Shown here in pieces: positions 24,768-32,981 of a stretch of DNA of 64,000 nucleotides. Source of the DNA: CBDFNC01 sp965249895. GTDB lineage: Bacteria; Pseudomonadota; Gammaproteobacteria; Enterobacterales; CBDFNC01. The DNA lies in contig CBDFNC010000001.1 in assembly GCA_965249895.1 (NCBI GenBank), forward strand, positions 1 through 64,000. Direction: 5' to 3'. Made by a program: the position numbers and the translations under genes. How positions within the stretch are numbered: position 1 is the first letter of the stretch; each line of letters opens with the position of its first letter. The notes beneath the pieces are model-generated. The model saw nothing but the letters and a program-made list of their open reading frames with translations, was not told the origin of the DNA and did no database searches.

Positions 24768-27188
24768 GTGAAACAACTAAGACATGTACACAAATTTGGC
24801 GGCAGCAGCTTAGCCGATGCTAATTGTTTTCGCAGAGTAGCGGGTATTATTCAAAAATACTCCGCGGGTCAGGATCTGATTGTGGTGTCTGCGGCGGGTA
24901 AAACCACCAACAGGTTGATAGAAATCGTCGAACTGGCTAAGGAGGGGGATAACGCTTCCTCCAAGATGCTGGAAGCCCTGGCGGAATACCAAACCGAGCT
25001 GGTAAGGGAGTTGCTGGATGGTTTTAATCAGGCAGAAGCCCTCGAGTTATTTGATTCGGATTTACGCCAGTTAGCCGAGTTATTGGAAAACGGCCTGGAT
25101 CAATATCAGGTTAATCAAATACTCAGTTTTGGTGAAGTGTGGTCGGCTCGCCTGCTTGCCGGTTTCCTTCGCAGTCAGGACTTGCCAGCCAGCTGGCTGG
25201 ACTCTCGCTTATTCTTAAGTGCCGAGTTTGGCGTACAGCCGGTGATTAATGTTGAACTTTCTAAGCAAAAGCTGGCCGATCTGCTGGAAGGCCGTCAGCA
25301 AGCGAGAGTGGTGATCACAGGTTTTTTTGCTGCCGACAGTGAAGGGCACACAGTCACCTTAGGCCGTAATGGTAGTGACTATTCTGCGACTGTCACCGGA
25401 CAGCTGGCCGATGCTGTTTCTACCACCATCTGGAGTGATGTAGCCGGAGTATTTAGCGCCGACCCTCGTAAAGTGAAGGATGCAGTGTTGCTGGATCGCT
25501 TGTCGCTGGATGAAGCGGCAGAATTATCTCGTTTAGGCTCTCCCGTGTTACATGCCAGAACCCTATTGCCGGTTCAGGAATGCCGACAGAAGCTGAGCTT
25601 AAGATCCAGCTATACCCCGGATGAAGGCTGTACCCAGATCCTGCGGCGTCAGCACAAATTAGGCGCGGCTAAGATAGTGACATCCTTGGATCAGGCTTGT
25701 TTAATCGAGATGGGGATCTCCATTAATGAGGATTTCGATCAGGCTTATGACGAGTTACTGAGTTACTTAACGCGCCGGTTTGTAGCGCCGATTTGCGCTT
25801 ATAAAAATCGTGAAAAGCGTCTGTTACGTCTGGTGTACACGTCAGAAATTGTCGACTCCGCGTTTGCCTGCCTGAAAGATTATCAGCCACAAGGTGGGCT
25901 TACTGAGCTGACCAAGCAGGAAGGTTATTCCATGGTCGGTTTGGTGGGCAATGGTGTGACGGATAATGCGGAGCAATGCTATCGTTTTTACCAGTTAGTT
26001 GCCGAACAACCTCTTGAATTTATTCAGTCATGTGAACAAAAGCTGTCTCTTATAGCAGTAATGAAAGAGATCTATCTGGAGCCTTTACTTAAATCGCTGC
26101 ATATTTCTTTGTTTAAGCAGCCTAAGCGCGTAGCTGTTGTGGTATTTGGCAAGGGGAATATCGGTAAGCAGTGGTTAAGCCTCTATGCCAGTGAAAAAGC
26201 AAGCCTGGAGCACAACACTGGCGTTGAATTAAGCCTGTGTGGGGTATTTGGCTCTAACAGCGGAGTGCTGAACTATGACGGTCTGGATCCGGAAAACGTA
26301 TTGGACCAGCTGACGGAAGGGGCTTTTATTTGGGAAGATTTACTATATAAGCTTAAACATCACCCATTTGATGAACTTGTGGTATTGGACATCACCGCCA
26401 GTGAAACGGTCAGCCGCTATTATCCAGAGTTTGCCCAGCGCAGATTGCATTTGATCACGGCCAATAAATTTGCCGGCGCGGCGGACAGCGAGTTCTATAA
26501 CGAAGTGAAGCAGGGGTTTGCGGATCATAGTTGCCATTGGTTATATAACGCTACCGTTGGTGCGGGTTTACCTGTGCAATCCAGTATCAAAATGTTGCAA
26601 GACTCGGGTGATAAAGTGCAGGCTGTCAGCGGTATTTTCTCCGGCACCTTATCCTGGTTATTCCAGAACTATAGTGGAGAAATGAAGTTTTCTGAGCTGG
26701 TGAACCAAGCCTGGCAGCAGGGCTTAACCGAGCCTAACCCGAAAGATGACCTGTCCGGCATGGACGTGCAGCGCAAATTACTGATCCTGGCCAGAGAGGC
26801 GGGTCACGATTTGGAGCCGAAGGATGTGAAGTTAGAATCGCTGGTTCCAGCGGCGTTGAGTGAGTTGAATGCAGAGCAGTTTATGCAGCAAAGCCATCTG
26901 CTGGATGAAGGTATTTCCGAAGCGTTTAAGCATGCAGCCAAACAGGATAAGGTATTAAGGTATGTAGCCAGGTTCTCGGCTCAGGGCGGCGCTAAAGTTG
27001 GCCTTGAGGCATTACCTAAAACCCATCCGTTTGCTAATTTGCAACCCTGTGACAACGTGTTTGCTATTGAAACTCAATGGTACAGAAGCAACCCGCTGGT
27101 GATCCAGGGGCCGGGTGCCGGACGTGAAGTTACAGCGGGTGCGATTCAATCCGACCTTACCAATATATGTCGGCTTATTGCCGGCTGA
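24768..27188 (+). CDS. metL: Bifunctional aspartokinase II / homoserine dehydrogenase II
   Basis: Catalyses the first and third steps from aspartate to homoserine. The N-terminal aspartokinase (about 1-290) carries KFGGSSLAD and RNGSDYSATV. A degenerate regulatory region (about 300-450) follows, then homoserine dehydrogenase (about 455-806) with the NAD(P) site VFGKGNIGKQWL, KFAGAADSEFYNEV and QGPGAGREVTAG near the end. 806 residues matches MetL. The start is GTG or close to it after metB with a 2-bp gap, so translation is coupled. Linkage with metB identifies it as the methionine-repressed isozyme rather than ThrA. Confidence 0.96.
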   Translation: MKQLRHVHKFGGSSLADANCFRRVAGIIQKYSAGQDLIVVSAAGKTTNRLIEIVELAKEGDNASSKMLEALAEYQTELVRELLDGFNQAEALELFDSDLRQLAELLENGLDQYQVNQILSFGEVWSARLLAGFLRSQDLPASWLDSRLFLSAEFGVQPVINVELSKQKLADLLEGRQQARVVITGFFAADSEGHTVTLGRNGSDYSATVTGQLADAVSTTIWSDVAGVFSADPRKVKDAVLLDRLSLDEAAELSRLGSPVLHARTLLPVQECRQKLSLRSSYTPDEGCTQILRRQHKLGAAKIVTSLDQACLIEMGISINEDFDQAYDELLSYLTRRFVAPICAYKNREKRLLRLVYTSEIVDSAFACLKDYQPQGGLTELTKQEGYSMVGLVGNGVTDNAEQCYRFYQLVAEQPLEFIQSCEQKLSLIAVMKEIYLEPLLKSLHISLFKQPKRVAVVVFGKGNIGKQWLSLYASEKASLEHNTGVELSLCGVFGSNSGVLNYDGLDPENVLDQLTEGAFIWEDLLYKLKHHPFDELVVLDITASETVSRYYPEFAQRRLHLITANKFAGAADSEFYNEVKQGFADHSCHWLYNATVGAGLPVQSSIKMLQDSGDKVQAVSGIFSGTLSWLFQNYSGEMKFSELVNQAWQQGLTEPNPKDDLSGMDVQRKLLILAREAGHDLEPKDVKLESLVPAALSELNAEQFMQQSHLLDEGISEAFKHAAKQDKVLRYVARFSAQGGAKVGLEALPKTHPFANLQPCDNVFAIETQWYRSNPLVIQGPGAGREVTAGAIQSDLTNICRLIAG

Positions 27189-27405
27189 CCCGAAAATAAA
27201 AATAACCTGAATTTATACTGTTCAACTTATGTTCAGGGTTAGTTTCATATGATGCTCGTACCAAAGGCTGTGAAGTATTTATCAACAGCCTGAATTAATT
27301 GTGAGTCATTAAAATGCTCGGCGCTTAGTGTTCACCTGCTTCAGGTATTAACCAAGCCTTGTTTAGACCGATTTAGTGACTCATTTTTTGCTATGAGAAA
27401 GTCGT

Positions 27406-27960
27406 ATGAACAAAAAACTATTCCGCACATTCGCAGCGGTTGCACTTACCAGCGCTTCTCTATGATCTGTAGCGGCTGCTGGAGAGTGGGAATACAGGGA
27501 CGATAGAAAAGGGGCGCGCCAATACGGTGCAAAATACCATCACCGTCAAGCTAATTATATTGTCGTGCCGCGCCGGCGTACAGTGAACAATATCATTGTT
27601 GTTCGCCCATATGGGCACCCTTATCCTGGTTATGGTCATTATCAAAATGACAATGATGCTTTTAAATGGCTGGCCTTTACCGCGATCACTTTGAAAATTC
27701 TGGATAATATGAATGAGGCTGCGCAACGAGAGCACGAAGCGGCGCAAGTTAAAGCCACCACGGCACCCGTTGGTGAGAAGATCATTTGGGATGACGGGGA
27801 CAGCTCGGGATATGTTGTGGCCTCTAAAGAAGGTAAAAGTTCTGGTGCCGGCTTAACCTGTCGGGAGTACCAACAATCAATTACGGTTGGCGGAAAAACA
27901 GAAGATGCCTATGGTACTGCCTGTTTGCAAGCAGATGGTTCCTGGGAAATCGTCAATTAA
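27406..27960 (+). pseudogene. Surface-antigen-domain protein with in-frame TGA
   Basis: Reading from ATG 27406 gives a standard signal peptide (MNKKLFRTFAAVALTSASL), then a TGA codon at 27463-27465, then SVAAAGEWEYRDDRKGARQYG in the same frame. The rest has a basic, Tyr/His-rich region, a short hydrophobic stretch (about 88-98) and a C-terminal RT0821-like surface-antigen domain with CREYQQSITVGGKTEDAYGTAC and a final DGSWEIV. The single stop falls in the signal peptide core, so the product is either lost or made from an internal start without export. A lone TGA could also be a sequencing error for a sense codon. Confidence 0.75.
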
Positions 27961-28038
27961 CGGCGATATTTACTGCAACTATCTTGGTGTTCTATCGGTC
28001 TACTAGATGGGCTCTTGTTACAATACGAGGACACCAAT

Positions 28039-28227
28039 ATGAAAAGCCTTAAATACGCCCTCATCGCTCTTGCAGCTGTCGCTGCATTTTCTGTCTCAGC
28101 TGTTCCATTACAAACCGTTGACTTGATTCCATCGAGTCAGGTTCAAAATGAAGGTGATGGCAGCCACGCCTGGGCATGCCGGAACTATCGGCACGATGTG
28201 ATGCGCAGACCGAAAAATTGTCAATAA
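28039..28227 (+). CDS. Small secreted protein (62 aa)
   Basis: Starts at ATG 28039 with GAGGA about 9 nt before it, preferred to the codon at 28015. Residues 1-24 are a clear signal peptide (MKSLKYALIALAAVAAFSVSA). The mature part is about 38 residues with two cysteines (WACRNYRHD...KNC) that could form one disulfide. No known family. It shares a leader motif and signal-peptide style with the next small gene, so the two are probably related. Confidence 0.6.
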   Translation: MKSLKYALIALAAVAAFSVSAVPLQTVDLIPSSQVQNEGDGSHAWACRNYRHDVMRRPKNCQ

Positions 28228-28381
28228 TTGGTTAGAGGAGTAAAGCTCTTCATAGCTCAAATGGGTCTTCCGTCAGTTGCGAATCTAAATGATTGGTGTT
28301 TCTGTTTATTGGTCTATAATTCTATATAGATGGAGCAAATTAATTTCCAGCTCATTGAGAAAAACTGATGGAGACCCTCTT

Positions 28382-28486
28382 ATGATCCACATTAAACTTG
28401 CGGTTCTTTTACTGGCTGGTTTAGCTGCTTTTTCAGCGAATGCAGAGCCTGAAGTAAAACCCGAAAATAAGGAAGATAAGGACTAA
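28382..28486 (+). CDS. Very small secreted peptide (34 aa)
   Basis: ATG at 28382 with GGAG about 9 nt upstream. The signal peptide MIHIKLAVLLLAGLAAFSANA is followed by a 13-residue acidic, lysine-rich tail (EPEVKPENKEDKD). The export signal and RBS argue that it is real, though the mature peptide is tiny. It is followed by a good terminator. No family is recognised. Confidence 0.5.
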   Translation: MIHIKLAVLLLAGLAAFSANAEPEVKPENKEDKD

Positions 28487-28543
28487 CCATATCATCTTTC
28501 AGACCACCCGCTCCCTGATTTATTCCTTCTATATTTAAAAATT

Positions 28544-28567
28544 CTCAACTTAATGTTGAGTTTTTTT
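28544..28567 (+). terminator. Rho-independent terminator before metF
   Basis: CTCAAC-TTAAT-GTTGAG followed by seven T residues. Ends the small-peptide transcript and insulates metF. Confidence 0.88.
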
Positions 28568-28614
28568 CAAGTTAAAAAAAACATGTTGACTATAGCTAAT
28601 ATTTCAGTAGATTA

Positions 28615-28638
28615 AGCCGTATAGACGGCTAAACATCT
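28615..28638. promoter_or_regulatory. Three tandem met boxes upstream of metF
   Basis: AGCCGTAT, AGACGGCT and AAACATCT are consecutive and fit the met-box consensus imperfectly. A TTGACT at 28586-28591 could be the -35 of the repressed promoter. The boxes lie 48 bp upstream of the chosen metF ATG. Confidence 0.7.
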
Positions 28639-28685
28639 TTATGGATATGGCCAGTAGGGTTTATCAGTTTTGCAAAGGAAGGGTC

Positions 28686-29585
28686 ATGGGTTCTCAAACT
28701 GCACGAAATATTGAGTTATTAAATCAAAATATTGCCGAATTAAACGGTGATATTAATGTCTCCTTTGAGTTCTTTCCTCCGGCTTCCGAGCAAATGGAAC
28801 AAACCTTGTGGTCCTCTATCGACAGGTTAAAAGAGCTGAAACCCAAATTTGTTTCTGTGACCTATGGCGCCAACTCGGGCACCCGGGACAGAACTCATGG
28901 GGTGATTAAAGATATTAAGGACAAGACCGGCCTGGTTGCCGCCCCGCACCTTACATGTATCGATGCCAGTAAGAGTGAGCTAAGACAAATTGCCCGGGAT
29001 TATTGGGGTTCAGGGATTAAAAATATTGTCGCCTTAAGGGGGGATATTCCACAAGGTCATGATAAACCTCTTATGTATGCATCGGATCTGGTGGGGCTGC
29101 TGAAAGAGGAAGCGGACTTTGATATCTCCGTAGCCGCATACCCTGAGACCCATCCCGAAGCTAAAACTGCTCAGGCAGACTTGTTGGCGCTGAAGGCAAA
29201 AGTTGACGCCGGGGCCAGTCGTGCTATCACTCAGTTTTTCTTCGATGTGGAATCCTATCTAAGGTATAGAGACCGTTGTGTCGCTGTGGGTATCGATGTG
29301 GAGATAGTGCCGGGCATACTGCCAGTATCAAACTATAAAACCTTACTTAAATTTTCCTCCCTGGCCAATGTGAAAATTCCGGGCTGGATGCACAAGTTGT
29401 ATGAAGGAACAGAAAACGATCCAACCACACGTAACCTGATTGGAGCCAGTATCGCCATGGATATGGTGAAAGTGTTGAGTCAGGAAGGGGTTAAGGATTT
29501 CCATTTCTATACGTTAAACCGCAGTGAGCTGACTTATGCTATCTGCCATACATTAGGTGTTCGCGCCGAGCAAAAAGTGGTATAA
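28686..29585 (+). CDS. metF: 5,10-methylenetetrahydrofolate reductase
   Basis: FAD enzyme that makes 5-methyl-THF for the last methionine step. NVSFEFFPP, VTYGANSG, HLTCIDAS, ALRGDIPQG and FFFDVESYLRYRDRC are family hallmarks and closely match E. coli MetF. ATG 28686 is chosen over 28641 because AAGGAAGG precedes it and the upstream ATG abuts the operator. 299 residues is the usual size. Member of the MetJ regulon, monocistronic. Confidence 0.97.
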   Translation: MGSQTARNIELLNQNIAELNGDINVSFEFFPPASEQMEQTLWSSIDRLKELKPKFVSVTYGANSGTRDRTHGVIKDIKDKTGLVAAPHLTCIDASKSELRQIARDYWGSGIKNIVALRGDIPQGHDKPLMYASDLVGLLKEEADFDISVAAYPETHPEAKTAQADLLALKAKVDAGASRAITQFFFDVESYLRYRDRCVAVGIDVEIVPGILPVSNYKTLLKFSSLANVKIPGWMHKLYEGTENDPTTRNLIGASIAMDMVKVLSQEGVKDFHFYTLNRSELTYAICHTLGVRAEQKVV

Positions 29586-29607
29586 GGGTTGACGGTCGGA
29601 GAGGGAC

Positions 29608-29640
29608 TCCGGCATATGATAGTAAGGCGGGGATGCCGGA
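29608..29640. repeat. Inverted repeat after metF
   Basis: TCCGGCAT and ATGCCGGA form an 8-bp stem with a 17-nt loop. There is no T-run, so it may be a processing or REP-like structure rather than a terminator. Confidence 0.4.
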
Positions 29641-29696
29641 CTAAAGCCTGCATCTCAGCTTTTGCTAAACTCCTTCAATAAACAAGATTTAAGCTA

Positions 29697-30311
29697 ATGT
29701 CGGATCAAAATATTAAAGCTGTGCTGTTTGATTTGGGCGGTGTGTTAGTTCAGCTAAATGGTTTACCTTTTTGTCCAGAGTGGTTCTCCAGTGGAGACGT
29801 GGCTACACCAAAGCTCCATGAGTGGGGCATCTCTCCTGTAGTGCAAGATTTTGAGACGGGAAATGCCAGCGCAGAGTCTTTTGCCCGCTTCACCATTGAA
29901 GAGTTTTCCCTTAATACTAATGAAGAGTCCTTTGTCCAGGAGTTTACGGCCTGGCCAGGACCATTGTTTGACGGGGTTCTGCCGCTAATCCGGCAGCTTA
30001 AAACCACTACCAGGGTTGCCATATATTCCAATACTAATGGTTTGCATTGGCCAAGGTTAATGGAGGAAATGGGTTTAGACGGCCTGTTCGACCATTATTT
30101 TGCTTCTCACTTAATTGGTTTAGCCAAACCAAACCCTAAAGGTTTCCTGCATGTGGCTAAAGAGATGCAGTTGGCGCCGGCGGAGATCCTATTTTTGGAT
30201 GATAACCCGAGCAATATAAAGTCGGCCGCAGGACTTGGGTTTATCACCGAGCAGGTACAGGGCTTGGTAGCGGTTAAGGCTGCTCTGGTGAAGCATCAGT
30301 TGTTGGGCTGA
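29697..30311 (+). CDS. HAD-family hydrolase
   Basis: Haloacid-dehalogenase superfamily phosphatase of the YihX/epoxide-hydrolase-N subgroup, 204 residues. Motif I is LFDLGGVLV: the usual DxD is DLG, so the second Asp is replaced by Gly, as in several YihX-type proteins. Motif II Ser/Asn is in IYSNTNG, the motif III Lys is in KPNPKGF, and motif IV is LFLDDNPSN. The cap region lies at about 25-95. The substrate is unknown, probably a small sugar or organic phosphate. Its 3' end overlaps the convergent GGCT-like gene by 16 bp. Confidence 0.85.
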   Translation: MSDQNIKAVLFDLGGVLVQLNGLPFCPEWFSSGDVATPKLHEWGISPVVQDFETGNASAESFARFTIEEFSLNTNEESFVQEFTAWPGPLFDGVLPLIRQLKTTTRVAIYSNTNGLHWPRLMEEMGLDGLFDHYFASHLIGLAKPNPKGFLHVAKEMQLAPAEILFLDDNPSNIKSAAGLGFITEQVQGLVAVKAALVKHQLLG

Positions 30312-30739
30312 GTATCTGTCTGAGAGAGGTATTGTCGCCAGTCCCCGCTGGGAATATAAATCAAATTAGCCGGGGACCCGGCTTTTTTCAGATTATAAAA
30401 GTAGACAGGTAGTCGTTCAGCGCTACCCGACTCTGTGTTTAAAACCTCCACCTCCCAACGGTCATATTCGTTAAAAATATCACCTGCGCCAAAGTACTCC
30501 TCCAGCTCATCCAGTATGGTCAGGACTTGTGAGCTGGACTTGCTTAAGGTGATGATCTCACCAAAGACCTTACCATTTCCCTGCAGTGCACCGGGGTAAC
30601 CCTGCTGGCTTAAATGGAATAATTGGCCCTTAAAGCAGCCCTGCTCAACGTTTATCATATAAGGTTTCAGGTACTTGTTATAGTTATGAAAACCTTGCAT
30701 CAGACTGCCATATACAATGATTTTTGTAGTCTGTTTCAT
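30296..30739 (-). CDS. Gamma-glutamylcyclotransferase-like (AIG2/GGCT fold) protein
   Basis: 147-residue protein with the GGCT-fold signature VYGSLMQGFHNY near the N-terminus and a candidate catalytic glutamate in LDELEEYFG. The family includes enzymes forming 5-oxoproline from gamma-glutamyl amines and gamma-glutamylamine cyclotransferases. The substrate is not predictable here. The ATG at 30739 (MKQTTKIIV) with AGGA upstream is chosen over the TTG ten codons earlier. Overlaps the HAD gene tail to tail. Confidence 0.8.
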   Translation of the reverse strand: MKQTTKIIVYGSLMQGFHNYNKYLKPYMINVEQGCFKGQLFHLSQQGYPGALQGNGKVFGEIITLSKSSSQVLTILDELEEYFGAGDIFNEYDRWEVEVLNTESGSAERLPVYFYNLKKAGSPANLIYIPSGDWRQYLSQTDTQPNN

Positions 30740-30813
30740 GTGCTTGAAGTCCTGGATAATGAAGGCCAATATAGCTTATTTGCCAAAGTTGAATGATAAC
30801 CAAGGAAAGCACA

Positions 30814-31194
30814 GTGATACGACATATAGATCATATTGTTCTGACGGTGGAAGATATAGAAAAATCCATATCTTTTTATCAATCCGCATTGTTAATGGAG
30901 CCGGTTACTTTTGCCAATGGCCGCAGAGCATTAAGCTTCGGTCAGCAGAAAATTAACCTGCAATTGCTGGGACAAGAGCCAAGGAACAATGCTGCTACCG
31001 GGTCTGGGGATTTATGCCTGATAACCGAATGGCCGTTAAGCCGGGTTACTCGGCATTTAAATGAGCTGAGTATTGAAATACTGGAAGGGCCGGTGGAAAA
31101 ATCGGGTGCGCTTGGCCCAATACAATCTGTCTACTTCGTTGATCCGGATAAAAACCTGATCGAAGTCAGTCGATATCCAGACCAAGAAAACTAG
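30814..31194 (+). CDS. VOC-family protein (glyoxalase/dioxygenase fold)
   Basis: Single vicinal-oxygen-chelate protein of about 126 residues: IRHIDHIVLTVEDIEKSISFYQ opens the first beta-alpha-beta unit with a metal-ligand His, and the second unit ends VYFVDPDKNLIEVSRY with the metal-ligand Glu. It most resembles the STM3117-type 'virulence protein' VOC subgroup. Function could be lactoylglutathione-like lyase, dioxygenase or resistance protein. GTG at 30814 is chosen because AAGGAA lies 7 nt before it; ATG at 30793 is the alternative. Confidence 0.8.
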   Translation: MIRHIDHIVLTVEDIEKSISFYQSALLMEPVTFANGRRALSFGQQKINLQLLGQEPRNNAATGSGDLCLITEWPLSRVTRHLNELSIEILEGPVEKSGALGPIQSVYFVDPDKNLIEVSRYPDQEN

Positions 31195-31202
31195 CTTGCC
31201 GA

Positions 31203-32729
31203 CTATTGTGGGCAAACCTGATTGCGGCCTTTGTTTTTTGCCACATATAACGCATTATCGGCCCGGACCATCATATCTCCCATCAGGTCGCCCGGTTTTG
31301 CACTAGTCAGCCCTATGCTGACTGTAAAACGAAAACTGTGTTCGTTGCTGGCAATTAACAATTTGGAGGTCGCGGCACAAAGGCTATGGGCCAGATCCAA
31401 AGCATCCTGCAGACGCGTATCCGGTATCAAAACGACGAATTCTTCACCACCCATTCGGGCGATTAACGATGTCGGAGAAAAATGTCGGCGGCACAGGGCA
31501 GAGAATTGACGAAGAGCATTATCTCCCGCCATATGGCCATAGTTGTCGTTGATTTTTTTAAAGTGATCCAGATCCAGAATAAGCAGGCAAAGCGAACAAT
31601 TATTTTGCTGACTCTGTGCAAACATCTGATGGCCTCTTTGCAGAAAATACCTTCGGTTGACCAACTCGGTCAGGGAATCCTGGCTGGCATACAGGGCGAG
31701 TTGCTTATTTTCCTCCAACAGATCCTGCTGGCTCTGTTGATAAAGTTGTTGTCTTACCTTGGCTTTATTAAGCAGCAGATCGCAGGTTTCCAGTTCAAGC
31801 CCCGGAGCCTGTATTGGCTCTATTTCCAACTGGCTGAAGCTGAAATTACTGACACCTTCGCTGCGACTGATAAAACCAAAGGTTTGATTGCGTTGTAAAC
31901 GAGTTTGCAGTAGCTCTTCAAGCTGGTGGTTTAATTCACATAGATAGCTGTAGTTAATAAAGGTATACAGGGCTCTGCAAGCTAACGTATCAGTTTCAGT
32001 GATACTTTGATAATCGAATATACAGAATTGTATACTCTCGATGGCAGGTTTATCCAGGATTACTTTGCCACTGGTTTCAATTGCTTTTATTTCCAGTAGT
32101 CTTCCTTGTTTATCCCTGACTGGGAATACAGGCGCTAATTGTGGCAGTTGTTTGCAAAAAGTGGTGCCCAGATACTGTTCTATCACGTTTTTGGGCGCCT
32201 GTTTAGCGATTTTGCTCAGCTTTCCGTCTTGTGTTTCTATGGCTAGCTCGGTACTCACTGCCAGCCAGTCCTGTTGCTGTTTTAGCTGGCTTTCAATCGG
32301 TTTTTCAAGAAAGGCGAGAGCCAGCCCGTTTTCGCTTATCCCTTCATGAGTAAACACCTGAACTTTGTTTTTACTATAAGGGGTGATCAGGCCATCTATA
32401 TTACAGGCTTGGGTACTGTAACCAAGTAAAGGGGTCTGGCTGAGTGCTTCACTGGGGTTGTGCCGCAGTCGGGTTGTGACTCTGTTGCCTGGAAAGTGGG
32501 TTAGGGAGATCAATGTACCGCTACTCAGGATCTCGCTATTATGGAGCAAATAATCGCAACTCGTCCCCAATAATTGGCAGTCCGGTCTTAACATCTTTAT
32601 CTGGTGTATCAGCTCTCGATCAACCTTGGTGCAAGCTAGCTGGATCAGATATTCATCGGAATTAGGTATCTGTTCCAGTATTTCACCTAGGTGAGCGTAA
32701 CCTTTGATATTGGCTACTACAAAATCCAT
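31203..32729 (-). CDS. Diguanylate cyclase with FIST-like sensor domain
   Basis: 508 residues. The C-terminal GGDEF domain (about 345-508) has FKKINDNYGH and an intact MGGEEF active site, so c-di-GMP synthesis is likely. No RxxD inhibitory site lies at the usual spacing before GGEEF. The N-terminal 330 residues resemble a FIST sensory domain (early QIKMLRPDCQLLGTSCDY, then a C-terminal FIST-C-like half), which in other proteins binds small ligands such as amino acids. The FIST assignment is tentative. A helical linker at about 300-345 joins them. No membrane segment. Convergent with the VOC gene. Confidence 0.82.
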   Translation of the reverse strand: MDFVVANIKGYAHLGEILEQIPNSDEYLIQLACTKVDRELIHQIKMLRPDCQLLGTSCDYLLHNSEILSSGTLISLTHFPGNRVTTRLRHNPSEALSQTPLLGYSTQACNIDGLITPYSKNKVQVFTHEGISENGLALAFLEKPIESQLKQQQDWLAVSTELAIETQDGKLSKIAKQAPKNVIEQYLGTTFCKQLPQLAPVFPVRDKQGRLLEIKAIETSGKVILDKPAIESIQFCIFDYQSITETDTLACRALYTFINYSYLCELNHQLEELLQTRLQRNQTFGFISRSEGVSNFSFSQLEIEPIQAPGLELETCDLLLNKAKVRQQLYQQSQQDLLEENKQLALYASQDSLTELVNRRYFLQRGHQMFAQSQQNNCSLCLLILDLDHFKKINDNYGHMAGDNALRQFSALCRRHFSPTSLIARMGGEEFVVLIPDTRLQDALDLAHSLCAATSKLLIASNEHSFRFTVSIGLTSAKPGDLMGDMMVRADNALYVAKNKGRNQVCPQ

Positions 32730-32936
32730 TTTGTTTATTCTGTTTAATGAGAGAGAGAAAGATGATTAATTTATGGTCACTTGTGTGACTTTTTTTTGAG
32801 CTGGAAATATGCTGTTTAAATGGACAAAAAGCAAGCTATTTGAGTCGTTGAAGTGAGGTTTGTCAATAAAACTTGGCATTGGGCAGATTTAGTTGTTGGC
32901 TTCGGCTTAGTTTTATCTGCGCTCTTGGTGAACTTA
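32730..32936. other. Intergenic region ahead of the diguanylate cyclase
   Basis: About 200 bp between the cyclase start and the ppc terminator hairpin. AT-rich, presumably with the cyclase promoter. No open frame or clear operator seen. Confidence 0.4.
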
Positions 32937-32967
32937 GAGTTCTCTGTGGTAAGCCCACAGAGAACTC
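32937..32967 (-). terminator. Long hairpin after ppc
   Basis: A 13-bp perfect stem (GAGTTCTCTGTGG with CCACAGAGAACTC) and 5-nt loop, 15 bp beyond the ppc stop. It lacks a T-run, so it may protect the mRNA end or need Rho. Confidence 0.6.
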
Positions 32968-32981
32968 ATAGGTTTAAAGTC

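Noticed and set aside
27463..27465. Selenocysteine or recoding at the TGA in the surface-antigen gene
   Set aside because: The codon falls in a cleaved signal peptide, where a selenocysteine has no use, and no SECIS-like hairpin follows directly.
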